Of a DNA stretch of 64,000 bases, positions 21,269 through 34,891 are shown one piece after another (position 1 is the first letter of the stretch; each line of letters starts with the position of its first letter). Both the position numbers and the translations under genes were made by a program. Under the pieces are notes generated by a model. The model did no database searches. It saw nothing but the letters and a program-made list of their open reading frames with translations, and was not told where the DNA came from. The DNA is taken from assembly GCA_907165065.1 (NCBI GenBank), contig OU015551.1, forward strand, positions 2,294,001 to 2,358,000, read 5' to 3'. Source of the stretch: Caprimulgus europaeus (taxonomy: Eukaryota > Chordata > Aves > Caprimulgiformes > Caprimulgidae).

Positions 21269-24200
21269 GGTGCTGCCGTACGTAGTGCCGAAGGGGCGTG
21301 TTTCTGTTCTGCACCCTTGCCCTCTGACACTGTTCTGCTGTGAGGAAGCCCCAGTGTGGGTCAGGGTTCCCAAAACGTTGCCTGCTCAGATGCCCTCACA
21401 GGAGAGGACGTGGGTTGTGCTGCGGGACACGGCAAGAAGCTCCAGGGCTTGGGGCAGGGAGCGTGCAGGAGCAGCAGGAGACCTTCCTCCGGTCCTGCTG
21501 CCTCCTCTCTCAGCCTCCTGGTGTTGTACACCAGAGGAGATGTTTGCATGTGAGATTATATTTATCCCATCTCTTCTAGAGAAGAGCTTCATGGCTGGAT
21601 TTACTTTTCTCCACACTTTTTTGCCTTTCCCATGGGGAACTGAACCCACGCGCGTCCACACCAGCGTGCTGCAAACACGTGTGTGTCTCCTTGGCAGGCA
21701 CGTTATGGCTGAGTGAATCCTTGTAAATCCAGTGCATGAGAGAATCTGGGTGTGAAGAAAGATGTTCTACCTCCACAGCTGAGTTTTGTAAGTGCTCAGC
21801 TCATTTGGAAGCGTGAAGATGAAGTCAGGGCTCAGTCTGTGTGGTGATGCAGCAGATACTCAGGAGTTCATCTGGGATTATGTGGTTCTTGGAGGTGAAT
21901 GCAAGGCCCCACTGAACTCAGCTCATAATTAAGGCTGCTCCTTAATGGAGATGTCACTAGTTAAGACTGACAAGAAACATCAGGGGAAGAAGAGAGAAAG
22001 GAAGAGGCGCAGGTGGTATTATTATAAGCAAATAATCTAGGCATAATAAGCAATTTCCGTCGCTGCTGCCTAGTTAGTCATTGTGAGACTGTTCTTCAGT
22101 ATCAGCTGAAGGTCCCATTGCCACCATGACAACCCTGGAACTATTCTGGATAATTTCTGGCTGGTCAAACATTCCCCTTGTTTAGGGAATTATATTGGTT
22201 ATTCTATTTATTCTAATCTCTGGTGGAGGGTACCTGGGATGCTCTGAGTGCAGCAGGCTTTAGAAAAAGGAACTTTGTGCTGACAGGTAATGTCCCTACC
22301 TGTGCTTAGGTAAGGCAGTGTTGTATGAGGAACCTAAATCTTCATGTTTATGAGCATAATTGGGAGTATAAAGAAAATTATTCTGCTGTGGTATGTTAGT
22401 TCACAGAGGGCTGGCTTTGGGTAGAGAGGTCACCTGCTTGGTAGGCTTTGTTCTCTGTGTGTGTGTGTGAATGGTGGGGCACCAGGCTGAGGAACTGCCT
22501 GACCTCAGTGTGAGCGTTGTGAAATCACAAAGCCACTGCCTGCAAAGGTCCTGTTCTGCTTAAGTGGCAAATATATGAGTTTTATGAGTCTTGGAGTTAG
22601 TCTGGCCTGACTTTGTGTGGCTGAGCAGTGGACAGTGGGTCACTTTACAAGGATTTAACTTTTTAAATTATTTTTTTCATAAAACAGTGTTATAGTGAGT
22701 AGAGAAACTGAGGCACTGAGCATTTAATTTTATTTTTTAATGTATTTTAATTTATTATTAATAATAATATTAAATTTTAATTATTTAATGTATTTTAATT
22801 TTAATTTTCTTAAGGCATCCAGCAGCCTTACACTGCAATACAGTGATGACCTGAATACAACACTGGTTGAAGTTATTCTGCTCACTTCCTTTGGAAAGGT
22901 TATTTATGGTGGTTATTATGCATATATCTTCTAGAATGGCACCTTCTGGAAAACAATGTTCAAAGGTAGAAACAGTCCAGATGATCTGAGCATGGTGCAG
23001 CTGATGGCAGCTTTTGCACAGAGGATTTCCTCTGTTTGGCTGCTCGCAGAGCTGGATGCTGATCAGTGCCCCTCTCATCAGCTCATGGGAGAAGAAAGGC
23101 CTTTTTCTTTCTTTTCCCTGCTTGGCTTTCTCCAGGATCTGATCCTGAGCTGAACCAGTTATTTAAATTTCAGAGTATTGTCTGGTATGGTGCAGCTGTT
23201 AGAGGTAATTGTGGAAGGGAAGGAGTTATAAGGCAGATAATTCATGTTTCCAATTATACTGGAACAACAAAAGTGCTTTTTGATTCTTCCCACTGCTGTT
23301 TTCCATGTTTTCATTCTTCCCAATCTAGATGCTGCCTAGAACTTAAAAATATATATTAAAAAACCAACCAAACAAATAACCAAACAACCCAACTTGTTTT
23401 TAGATTAAGAAGTGCAGCCAACATTTCAGTAACACTTAATGAACTATGTGTTCCTGGAGTTTCACCTGGCTGCTGAAACTTTGAGTCAGTCCATTCTTTA
23501 ATTCTTCTTGAGGTAGAGGTGTTAAATAGAAATAGCTTCTTTCAGACTTATGATCTAATATCAGTTAAAACCCATGAATGTTTGAGCTGTTCCAGTGCCA
23601 GGAAACCCCAGCACACCCTGATAACCCGTTATCCTGGGCGCTGGTGCAGCAGTGCAGTGGGGACTGCTCTTTGCCTCACAGTCCTCCCAGTGGTTTCACG
23701 GGGCAGGCAGAGCAAAGATTGTCTTCTGCCCAAGATAAGAGTTAATTATTGAGTGCTGGCAGCGTGTTTGATCCGTCACAGAAACCTCCTCTGCGGCCTC
23801 TGTCATTCCAGCGTGGTGCCTCATCAGCCGCTGCTGCGTCATCCCCGCACTGTTGGGACCAGCGGTCGCCACAGCTCTGCGTTACTAGGGAAGAGCCCGA
23901 CGCGCCTTCCAGCGAGGGATCTGGAGCCTATTTCAGACACATAACCCTTGTAGAATTCACCTTCACTGACTGCAAACCCCCTCCTCTGCCTCCATGGAGG
24001 AAATGGGTGATGTGCAAGCTCTCATCTTGGTGCTTAATAAGCTACAAACTCCTGGTTTTTCGAGGTGATTGTTGGGAGTGGTCCGGGCCAGGCAGTGCCT
24101 TTGTGTTTGTTCCACTGTGTCTATTGTCGTGGTGGATTATAGTGGATTGCAGGGTAAATCTCTCCTAAATACAAACTGTGGAGCTGGTACTTTTCTGCAT

Positions 24201-24500
24201 CTATTTTTCATGGATGCAATCACTCATAAAATCCATGATCCACCTTATGGTGATGGTCAGGAATTTTGAAGTCCTCTACTGTTTCCCTGTAGGGAAATGT
24301 GCTTTATCTTGAGCTCCACAGGTACCATGTGAGAGCTCTGTCTTTGTGTCTCATTTCTAAAAAGCACTAATAATCACTTCCTTGATGGGGACTGAAAGGA
24401 GACATTTTAATATGAAAACATCTGCGGGTGTGTTTGTCACAATAAAATCTCTGTGTGTTTATGCAGGCCCTGGGGTTATAGCTATACCTGTGTATGTGGA
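21269..24500. other. RFX2 intron 1, no gene
   Basis: About 3.2 kb of unique sequence. The 22000-22200 part (GCATAATAAGCAATTTCCGTCG and onwards) and the CpG-richer patch at about 23770-23940 look like possible non-coding elements. I see no exon. Confidence 0.5.
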
Positions 24501-24504
24501 GATA

Positions 24505-24515
24505 CATGTATATAC

Positions 24516-24556
<41 letters not shown>
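24505..24556. repeat. (TACA)n/(TA)n microsatellite
   Basis: CATACATACATACATATATA grades into TA dinucleotides and abuts the 3' end of an antisense CR1. Confidence 0.9.
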
Positions 24557-24558
<2 letters not shown>

Positions 24559-24560
<2 letters not shown>

Positions 24561-24890
24561 CAGAATCCCAGACTGGTTTGGGTGGGAAGGGACCTTAAAG
24601 CTCCTCCAGTCCCAACCCCCTGCCAGCAGCAGGGACACCTTCCACCAGACCAGGTTGCTCAAAGCCTCATCCAACCTGGCCGAGAACACTTCCAGGGAGG
24701 AGCAGCCACAGCTTCTCTGGCCAACCTGGGCCAGGGTCTCACCACCCTCACACCAAAGAATTTCTTCCTCACATCTCATCTCCATCTCCCCTCTGCCACT
24801 TTCAAGTCATCACCCCTTGTTCTGTCACTCCCTGCCCTTGTCCAGAGTCCCTCCTCGCCCTCGATGTGCTTGCTGACTTCTCTCTGCTCC
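24559..24890 (-). mobile_element. CR1 3' end, truncated
   Basis: Antisense CR1 of the main subfamily in the window (AGAATCCCAGACTGGTTTGG onwards, into the ORF2 tail). The microsatellite at its 3' end may have grown from the insertion junction. Confidence 0.9.
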
Positions 24891-26219
24891 CCTGGATGTC
24901 CATGGGAATGGTCCACCAGGAGAAGCACCTTCTCAGAGGATTTTGCTCCCCAGGTTTGCTGTCCCTTCTGCAGAGGGCTGGCAGCCTTGCAGGGAGCCAG
25001 CTGGTAAAGATGCAGAGATCATGCTCAGAGCTGTGTTTTGGTCCTGAAAAATTGAGAGAGAAAACAACCACCCCATGGAGAAATTCTTGAGTTAGAGAAA
25101 TTCTTTTGGAGAAAAGAGTGAATGTGGCATTTCTTGCTGAAGTGACTCCAGTATCATTTTTCTTTAGAATCCAAATGAACACCCATGTGGAATGCTCTCA
25201 AAAAGGCAATTTTGTAACAAAAATGTTTGGGCAAATGAACTGGAGATGAGCTAAACTCTGTTGTTCCTCTGTTTGCAGGACCAGAGGAGAAGCACAGGAT
25301 AGTTTCAGTGACACTCCCTCTCTTTGCACATTTCAGGAGACAATTTATGTTGCAGATTGAATTTTTCCAGCTGTATTCTAACCTCATGTCCTTAAAACTC
25401 AAGCTTTTTTCTTCAATACCACCAAATAACTAAATTAATACATCATATATTGCAATTCTTCTTCATGTTCCCTAAAGAATTATTTAATACTTTGGTGATG
25501 AGTCTCCTCTTAGTCTATCATTAAAGAATTTTTGTGCTAGCTTTCATTTTGGCAGCTGCTTGGTTGAATTTATATTATGATGTTGGACAACAAAATGTTC
25601 CACAGTGAACATTTTGAATGCATCTCCTGATTTCTAACTGCTTTCTTCATATATGAAGCTTGAATTACATGATCAGCCAGATCATTATGCAATATTTCTG
25701 CTGGAGAAATTGTCTATGGATTAATTTCTGTTTTACATTCCTGGCTTATAGGTTAATAGTGAATGAAAGTTGGTAAGAACTGACAGATTGTGGCCACTCT
25801 GCAATGATTTTTATACCTTTTTCTCTATCAAGTTTATAAAAATCTTACTAATTTTGTTGTGTTAGAAAGTAAAGATGAGGGTTGAGCTGCTGCCTGTTGA
25901 TTTTCCCCCAAATCAGCAGTGGCTTATGCTGATCAGTTAAAGGAGATGCTCAATAATATCATTCAACACTGTAATAATTTTAATTTTCAAAGTCTGCCCT
26001 CCTCAGAAATCTGAGCCCAGAGAGTTGACTGTGCTATTCCTTTGAGACAACAGTGTGTTGAAAAACTGTTTTGGAAGGTAAAATAATCTCTGTTTTGATG
26101 CCATTTTGAGAGTTTCTAACAACAGTGGGTGTTTACTCACTGCAGAAGCACAAACAACGTCCTCCCATGGACACATGTGTGCACACCCTCTGGAACTGGA
26201 AATCAAGGCTGCAAACACA
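24891..26219. other. RFX2 intron 1, no gene
   Basis: AT-leaning unique sequence, nothing recognised. Confidence 0.55.
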
Positions 26220-26330
26220 AAATAATAATAATAATAATAAAATTATATATTGTTATATAGTATAATATATATTATAATATATTATAATATATATTATAAT
26301 ATATATTAATAATAATACTATAATAATAAA

Positions 26331-26429
<99 letters not shown>
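26220..26429. repeat. AAT / TATAAT / ATT tract, quasi-palindromic
   Basis: AAT units on the left, an AT core of TATATTATAA words, and about 33 ATT units on the right. Left and right are complementary, so the tract can fold back. Confidence 0.9.
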
Positions 26430-28632
26430 GTTTTGGGGTTTTTTTGTTCTCTTTTCAAATGGCTTCTGGCCTCGTTGCTCTCACTGCCTCTTTCTTAGAC
26501 AATGTCTCTTGTGAACGTAATAGAAACTGCTTGTAGTACTCCTCTGAGTTCAGGTTTTGAATTGTATCCCTGAAAGATCCCTCTGTAGTTTTGAGTCAGT
26601 GTTGGAGGGTGAGCTAAATGACTTTTTTTGGCATCTAGTGATTGTGGGAGGGGACAAAAAAGAAACCTGATGTGAATGCTCAGCTGAACAATGTGCCTTA
26701 TTTCCACTGGAGTGCTTTTTGCCTGAGCAGTGTGAGTGCAGATGCAGAGATGATGATGCTGATGGTGTTTTCTTTTTTCCTTCCATCTGCAGAAAGTCAA
26801 ATTTCTCCACCTAGAAAAATTAATGTCATACTTGATGTTTAAAAATTGCTAATAATGTCTGGATTGTGTCTACTACTCTGACCTGTACCACTGAATTAAA
26901 CCCATTCACTTTTGATTCACAACATGCTAAGTAAGAACAGAAACTGACCCTTCTGTTTTGGAAGATTGAAGTGGAAATTTAGGATTAACCAAATCTACTT
27001 TATTTTTGCCTTTGAAACAGGCAGATGGGATCATTTAACATATAATTTGCTGAAGTTTATTTTGATTCAAGCCTGATGTCAAGTAGTATCCCAAGCAAAT
27101 ATTTAAGAATAAAAATACCATATTGCTGACTTACAACTCTGTTGCTGTTGGTTTAAACGAACTCTGGTTATAAAATCACTGGTATTGACAAAGTTTCTGT
27201 TAGCAGAGCAGTAATTGTTTGTGTGTAGTGTTCTAAACCAGTTGTGTTTCTGCTATTATGGTTATGGGAAGCATATTTTGACATCTACCCCTGAGCTCCC
27301 TGACTAAACTGTCTGGATTTGGAATTCCATCTGGTTTGCACTGAAGAAATTCTTCCCTCTGTTCCCCACCCAAATCCACTGCAAAGGTTAACTGGGTTTT
27401 TTTTTTTTAAGAGAACAAATCATTCTGCTTTTAAAACTGGCAGCACAACAGCTTTAGTGCCTACCTGCTGGACTGAGGCTCTCCAGAGGGGTTGGAAGCT
27501 TTTCTTTTTGGAGTTGTTTGAAGCACGTTTGGCTCATAAATACCCACACATCATAGCCCATGAGAGACCTGTGAGTCAGGGGGTAGGGAAGGGTCAGGGA
27601 TGGATGTTGTAGAAAGCCAATACTTCAAAGAACAGAATAACCTGATGTTTCATTTGACAGTGCCAAAACCCATCTGTAATTAAAGCATCTCAATCTGTCC
27701 CCTCTCCTCTTCATAAACATCTGGTTTTCCTTCTTGGTCTTTTTGGAGAAGAACTCTGCAAACAGGAGATTTACCTTATGGAATGGTGAGATGAGTGTTG
27801 TGGCTTTCTGTGTCTTCTGGCTTTCTTTTGAAAGACTGGTTGATGTAATTCAATCAGTGAAAGGGAAAATGAATACAGAGCAGCCATGGGTCGATAGCTA
27901 AACAATTCATAATTTAAAAAGAAAAAAAAGAAGAAGTGAATCCTCAATACCACTGGAAGAGATGAGTGCTGACTGATTCCTCTATTGAAGCTCAGACAGG
28001 AGAAATCACTTTGAGGTGATTTAATCAAGCCACCCGTGGAATCTCTCTTAGAGAAAAAAAATCCATTGAAAGCTTCACAGCCCACACAGAGGAGCGAGGT
28101 CTTGGCTCTTCATGTCTCAGACTGGTCTCTCTCTGCTTTATATAATGACAAATCTTCATTGTTCTTTGCGGTGGAATAAGGGGGAAAGTTGCTGCTGAAG
28201 GTTCAGAGCAATTGAGTGTTTCTTGCACTGTGCTTCTTGCAAAAAAAAACACCAAAAAAACCCCAAAACCCAATAAAACCCAGAAGGGGTTGATGCTTCA
28301 GGCAACTCTGGAGGTTGCTTAAAATCACAGCATTCAGCTGGTGCTCCTGGAGGCAGGGTTGTCCAGGTGCTACAGCTCAAACCACAGTCTCACATCTCCT
28401 TCATTGTTCCAGAAAGAAAAGAGCTGTTCCTGGTTTTTGCAGCTTCCATCCCCAAGTCCCAAGTCACTTGTGGTGTCACTGCTGAGGGAGGTTGACCTTG
28501 CTGATAACAATGGGGAGTTTTGTTAATCCTCACGCTGTTAATTAGGGCTCTTTGTGTGAATTTGCAAACATCTGGGTGGCCAAGGGAGTTGTACCTTCCT
28601 CCAGGAGCCTAGCAGAAGAGGATTCCTCCCCT
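26430..28632. other. RFX2 intron 1, no gene
   Basis: About 2.2 kb of unique intronic sequence without recognised elements. Confidence 0.55.
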
Positions 28633-28633
28633 G

Positions 28634-28687
28634 CCACCACCACCACCACCACCACCACCACCACCACCACCACCACCACCACCACCA
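28634..28687. repeat. (CAC)18 microsatellite
   Basis: Uninterrupted CCA/CAC trinucleotides; the minus strand reads (TGG)n. Confidence 0.95.
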
Positions 28688-29970
28688 TCCATCAGTCTCA
28701 TTCAGATGATTTAAGGAATTAAAGCCTGGGCAGCTCTGTGAGCGTGGAGGTTTTCGCCGTGAGATGAACCCGAGGGTGCAGTGCGTGCTGGTTTGGAGAT
28801 GCCGTGGTGCAGGTGAGACTTCTCTTGCCCCATCGAGGGTTTCTCTCACCATTTCAACTCTTGTCTGAGCCAAGAGGATGGCAGGCTCGTGCCATTGGAA
28901 AAATAGCTCTAAACAAAAAGAATAAGCAGGTGAGCTGTGTGGTCACACACTGTGTCAGGTCAATGCTCCATCCCGTGTGATCACCCAGGAGAAGATGGTG
29001 ATGGACATTGCTGCTTCTCCCTCTGCTTTTTCTGCTCCTTTGTAAAATGCTGTATCATATAAAAAGTGCTCTGGTCCAAAATACTTTTAGACTGCAAGAG
29101 ATTCCTAGAAAACTTTTATTTCTTTGTTAATGGTGCTGCACTTTTCTACTAGTATTTGCTTTGCTAATTATTTGGCCTTGGAGGATAGTGACTGTGTTCT
29201 CAGCAGCTGATGGATTTCTGGTCTTGAGAAGAGGGATTTGTTTTTTTCCATCCTTGAATAATTTAGATCCAGTTGATAGCTTAAAAATATTATTTTGCAG
29301 AGTAACTAGGTAACTTGTGTTACACTGCAAATGAATACTCTGTATTTCCACCTGCAAATTACAAAACTGCTCCGTGAAGTTTATTTGTTACAGAGCTTTA
29401 GGGACTCCAATTTACTTTTCATTTAATCAGTTTATTTTGTGGAGGAAAATTCATATCAAACCTGGCAGTCCTTTTAATAGGTATGTTTCAGAAATGAAAT
29501 GATGTCCAGTTCTGCTTCCAAATGTGCTGTGAGATTAGTGTTAAAACAAAACAAAACCCCTCAATTATTGCTTCTCTTAATTGTGAAATGGGCAGAGCCG
29601 TTGTGTTTAAAGAGATTTGTTTTAATTTTAAAAGGTTTTGTCATCCTTAGCTGTAGCCCACTGTTGTTCCCTAGGAGTACAGCCCCAACCTAGTTCATTC
29701 AGCCTGAAAACTTGAATTAAAATAGTGGCATAAATTAATAGGATGCTCTCAGCTGAGGCAAATACTAATTTGTTTGGAGCATGGCAGTGTGAGGTGGGAC
29801 ACGGAGCGGTGCCCTGATAGTCCCTGAAAGGATTCTCACGTGTTGGAGGAGGGTGTAAGGATGCAAAGCCTGAGGTTCTGCTTGCTCCTTGGCTGGTGGC
29901 TTGGTTGAACATTGCCATTGCTTGGCAGCTCGTGTTTTGACTGCAGTGTGGCCTTCTGCTGCTGCAGAGG
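28688..29970. other. RFX2 intron 1, no gene
   Basis: Unique sequence, nothing recognised. Confidence 0.55.
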
Positions 29971-30049
29971 GTCTGACACCAGGGCCTCCTGACACCAGGG
30001 CCTCCTGACACCAGGGCCTCCTGACACCAGGACCTCCTGATGCCAGGAC
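29971..30049. repeat. 16-bp tandem repeat, about 4.5 copies
   Basis: GACACCAGGGCCTCCT repeated, with decay in the last copies. Confidence 0.9.
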
Positions 30050-30401
30050 CTGCTTTCTATCTGGACTCCTTCCCAGGCTCTAGAGATCTCTGTGGATGCT
30101 GCTCTCTCCAGCTCCTGGTCTTCCTGCTGTTGCTCAGTTTACAAGTGGAAGCATTCTTAACATTCCTTCCAGTCTGCATCGTAGCTACACAACATCTAAT
30201 TACACTTCTCCACAACAACTAGCCAGCAAATTAACATTAGAATGGATCTGAAGGTTGTGTAATTACTCAAAAATGTCACTGGGCTGGGTGAGCGCTGGGC
30301 TCTGCCTGTCAGCAGCCTTTCCTCCCAGGGCACTGGTGGGGCAGCCACTTCCTTCTCCTGCCTTTGGGGTCTTCCTCCAGGTGAAAAATTTGTTGTCCTG
30401 A

Positions 30402-30663
30402 GGCCTTCTTGTCCTTAGCAGCATCTTCCTTGTCCTTAGCAGCATCTTCCTTGTCCTTAGCAGCATCTTCCTTGTCCTTAGCAGCATCTTCCTTGTCCTT
30501 AGCAGCATCTTCCTTGTCCTTAGCTGCATCTTCCTTGTCCTTAGCTGCATCTTCCTTGTCCTTAGCAGCATCTTCCTTGTCCTTAGCAGCATCTTCCTTG
30601 TCCTTAGCAGCATCTTCCTTGTCCTTAGCAGCATCTTCCTTGTCCTTAGCAGCATCTTCCTCC
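30402..30663. repeat. 21-bp minisatellite, about 12 copies
   Basis: The unit CTTGTCCTTAGCAGCATCTTC is almost invariant; two adjacent copies read AGCTGC. The 21-base period keeps frames open (SLAASSL on +, MLLRTRK on -), which does not imply coding. Confidence 0.95.
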
Positions 30664-33044
30664 TCTATTGGAAAGAGTTTTTCATGGTAATTACTTTGGA
30701 TACAGGACTGTCACCAAACTTTGGGACCAGGCTCTCAAGAGGAGCTGCAAAGGTCACTGAATTTCTTTGCTAACTTGAAGTATCTCTGCCATGTTTAAGC
30801 ACAGGCAGCTGCTGCTTTCTTTTATCCTGTCCCAATTTGGATTTTTTTTGTTTGTTTGTTTGTTTCTTTAGGCAAAATGTTTACGGAAATTGCTGGAAGA
30901 GTTGCCTTTGGCAAAGCTGAGGATGCTACTTGCAGAAGGGGTTCACCAGAGGGAGGGGAGCAGAAAGCCTTGTACACTGTGTAGTCTCTCAAATCCTACC
31001 TTGGGCAGGGCAAGAGCATCCTTTCTGCTGTCCTGCTCTCCTGCTTTACAATTTTAGGACCCATCCTGGTAAAATTGGGGGTTTTATTATCACAGGAGAG
31101 TTAGAACCTCTGCAGGGATGCCTCTCACCATTCCAGGGCTGGATGCAGCAGGAGCTGTGGGATGTTTGTGTTGCTTCACTCTGGAAATGAGGATTTTAGA
31201 CTCCTTGTGTAGGCAGTGCAGAGGCAGTTACCTCCAGGGGTTGGCTCAGAGTCGCTGCATCTCCTGGTACACCAAAAAAATTCGGGCTTCAGCCCCTCAA
31301 GAGGGTGCTGGGGGGGTAGGTGATTAATGCTGGGTGCTGCAAATCCTCTGCATCCCATAGCTCCTGCATCCAGAGCATCCTAAACTGAGCAGATTCAACC
31401 CTTACACGGCTTGAACTCTGTTTCCAGCTTAGTTTAGGCAACATTTGCTTTTGGAAAAAAAAAAAAGAAATTAAAAAAAAACTCTGCTATGAATTGAGGT
31501 TGTTGCTTTTTTGTAGAAAGGGGGGAAAGGAATGAAATAATAGTTAATACTTAATGCATATGAGCAGTAATGCTGCTGGGGTTGCCTAGCAGCCAGTTAG
31601 ACAAGCAAGAGAATAAAAAAGGGCTGAGTTGAAATGTGCTTGGAGCTGGTTTCTGGGTTTGCCGGTGGAATCTGACCCCTACAGCCCGGGTTTGGGTTGG
31701 GTTTGGGGTTTTTTGGGAGGGGGAGGAGATGATGGAATTTACCACTAATGGATATTTTAGCTCTGTCAGATCATCTCTATCCACTCCCTCACCCCCATCT
31801 GTTTTTCCCTTTGCAGTTTTTCAAGTGTAACTTGGAAAGCTTTAGCCAAAGGAAGGTGTTAAACTTTTGGAGATGGAATGGGCAAAAAAAAAAAGAAAGA
31901 AATCATCTCTTAGATCGACTTTTTCCTTCTATTTAGGACTGTAGCTACCAGCCTGGAGATCATTACCATTTCACAGCCTCTTCAAGATACTCCTCAGCAC
32001 TCACATTAAATGCTGTATAGACTGGAAATAGCTCCTGCAGTCACACTGAACGCTTCTAACTTTGCTCTTATTCTTGCAAGAAGTGGATGTACATTTCGTT
32101 TTCTGGAAAGCAAAAGTAGAAAAATACTTTAGGGGGATAAAAAAAAAAAAGTGGGGGGCTTGAGCTGCTCCATGATTGCAAATAAACTGCTCCCTCTCCC
32201 ATGGGATCAGAAATTCCCCCAAGTATAAGCTTGGATGAAAAACCACTAGGAGATAAAAATAAGGAAGGCTGACTGTTTAAATAGTGACTTTTGAATTTTT
32301 CTCAGTAAAAGTTGGAAAGCTGGAAACTCTTTTTCTTGTCAGATGTAGCTGTGTGGGAGTAACAGGACTCCAGCAACTGAAACCCCCCACGAGCACCCTC
32401 ACTTGAGATAAGAGAGGTGTCAGCTCTCAGTTTTAATGTGTTTTCCTCAGCCCAGCAGTAACCTGTTAGCATATTAAAGCAGGAATGAGGGCACTTAGCA
32501 GGAAGGAATAGAATGAGAAGCCTCTTGGATTTAATTTACCCATTTTAATCAGGAATAAGAATAGTGGCTCTTGAGCTAGCCTTGCCTCTTTACACTCTGA
32601 AATGAGGGGATGTGTCTTGGGGCAATACCAGCAAAGATATCACTCTAGTCATGTTGGTGGAAGGAGCAAGGAGGTCTAGACTGTGAGTTTCAGCTTGTTT
32701 CCACAGGCTGGCTTTTGAGGATTATCAAGAGGTTGGTCACATTCACCTATGCTGCTTCTGCTCTCATGGCAGAGATGTTCTCCTGAGCCAGAATTATCTT
32801 TTGAAGTCCTTTATTTGGCCAAATGTTGCAATGTTAAAGCATCTTTTAACCATATTTCACACAGCTTGGAGATTTCAATGCTGAGTTCTACCATAAGGCA
32901 ATAGGGATGCTGTTAAGTAAAGCAGCTTATTTTGAGTTTATTTTTGTGTGTAGTGAGTGCAAATGCCACCAGATCACCTCAAATAGCTGCGAATGGGGCC
33001 TGTTTATTCTTTTACTGGAAGTAATGACACTTCTTAATGTCCAG
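30664..33044. other. RFX2 intron 1, no gene
   Basis: Mostly unique, with A-runs at about 31458-31482. A segment at about 31540-31620 holds an X-box-like GTTGCC-T-AGCAGC (31581-31593) and looks like a possible enhancer. Confidence 0.5.
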
Positions 33045-33312
33045 TTTAGAGATAATGGCCTCAAGTTGCCCCAGGAGAGTTGAGATGGGATGTGAGGAAG
33101 AATTTCCTTGCTGAAAGGGTTCTGAGGCATTGGAAGGGGTTGCCCAGGGCAGTGGTGGAGTCCCCATCCCTGGAGGGATTGAAGAGTCGTGTAGACACAG
33201 TGCTGAGGGACATGGGTCAGTGGGGACTGGTCAGTGTTGGGTTCATGGTTGGACTCCATGAGCTCAAAGGGCTTTTCCAACCCAGGAAACTTTGGGATTC
33301 TGTGTGATTCTG
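33045..33312 (+). mobile_element. CR1 3' end (sense)
   Basis: GATAATGGCCTCAAGTTGCC, then ORF2 tail codons ([20 protein letters not shown]) and the 3' end TTTGGGATTCTGTGTGATTC. Same subfamily as the antisense copy at 41862-42372. Confidence 0.9.
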
Positions 33313-34889
33313 TGCTTCAGTTGTCAGTTTTTCAGTTGCCAAGCTATGCCAAAGCCTTGGCTGTCTTGCATGAGTGGCTGCTCCCTGTTGAATGCTGCTC
33401 TGAACATCACAAGAAACACCTCAGCTGCCTCCTTCCAGATGTTCCTGGGCCTACAGCTCTCATGCAAGAGGGGAGTGAGTCCCCCTGGGAAGGAGAGAAA
33501 TGCAATCAAATGCTAAATGACCAAGGAGTAGTTTGGGAGCTGAGGTCAGGATTAGTCTGGGAAAAAAAAAAAAAAAAATATATATATATAAAAAAAATAT
33601 ATAAAAATATATATAAATATATATATAAAATATATATAAAAATATATATAAAAATATATATAAAATATATAAAATATGAAAATATATATATATATATATA
33701 TAAAAATATATATAATCCTTAAATAAAGAACTGAATTTTGGAAAGACTTTATTTAAAAAGTGACCAGTATTATGACTTTTTAATATTTTTTTTATAGTGG
33801 ATGAGTGATTTCTGGTTTTCCTAACAGCTTTCTCAGAGAAGTGAATGCCTTGTTGCAATTCTGGTGCAGTGCCCCTGCAAATTCTGTGCCTTTCATAGAT
33901 AAACACCAGAGAAACTCCCAAGGAAGCATTAAAAACACCTCACACTGGAAACCAGGAGCTTCAGGGATGAGCTTTGTGGTTAATCACTGTGAAGGTGAGC
34001 TGATGTGATGCCAGATATCAATGAGCTGATGTGATGCCAGATATCAATGAGCTGATGTGATGCTAGATTTAAAAGTTGGAGGGACAAATTCTACCCCAAA
34101 TTCTTCTCCTATTGAATTTGGGAGCCTGTGACAGCAGCATGTGGCTTTCACCACAATTAGCAAACCCAGCAGAACTTTTATGGTTTAGGTCTTAACGATG
34201 GATCCAGGACAATGATCCTTTTCCACCAGCCCAACAAAAGCTTATCTCTGTTCTTTATGGCCACAGAGAGCAAGCTCTCCCTTAAAATCCTCTCACTCCT
34301 GATAAATTTTTGCCTCAAATTTGAATGTTTTTTAAATGCAAAATAGAGAATTTAAATTAAATTTGAATTCATTCAATAGAGAATTTAAATTACATTTTAA
34401 ATTCATTCAATAAAGAATTTAAATTCATTTCTTATGTTCATGAAATGAGAAGAAAACATCTTTCTGGGGAGTTTTTCTTCATCAAATCAGAGGACATTTA
34501 AAAAACACACCTCTTCTCTCAAATGCTTATTTCTCAGCTGAACTCACAGATACCACCAAGGAAATAAAACCTGTTTTAAGTAAGCTTAAATCCTGCTTTA
34601 GGGGGGTGTAAATTCTGCTGGGAAACTTGTAGGAATCTACAAATAGGTGAAAAAACCCCCCACTTGAAAGAGTACTTGGTGTGTTTGTGGGTGCTGGTGT
34701 GGTGTTTCCTGGGGCAGTAAACTGGGGATACTGGCATTTGTGTGATGACTAGTTACTGCTGTTGCCAAAAGAGGTTAATAGTTAAAAAAAAATATATATA
34801 AATTAAAAACAAACAAACAAATACAATTCCTTTCCTGAACATCTCCTTTGAAGAACACCATTCAGCCTGTTAATCCAGTTATTCTGACC
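33313..34889. other. RFX2 intron 1 with AT microsatellite
   Basis: Contains an A-run and ATATATAAA-type tract at about 33560-33716. A 26-bp tandem repeat (GAGCTGATGTGATGCCAGAT plus ATCAAT, about 2.7 copies) lies at about 33996-34067. No gene seen. Confidence 0.75.
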
Positions 34890-34891
34890 TA

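Noticed and set aside
23749..24168. 139-codon frame as an alternative RFX2 first exon
   Set aside because: No family resemblance, no matching donor joining exon 2, and composition only mildly CpG-rich.
30263..30690. MLLRTRK and SLAASSL repeat frames
   Set aside because: 21-base minisatellite artefact.
33120..33170. GTTGCCCAGGGCAGT resembling an X-box
   Set aside because: It is part of the CR1 consensus and occurs in other copies, with a poor right half-site.
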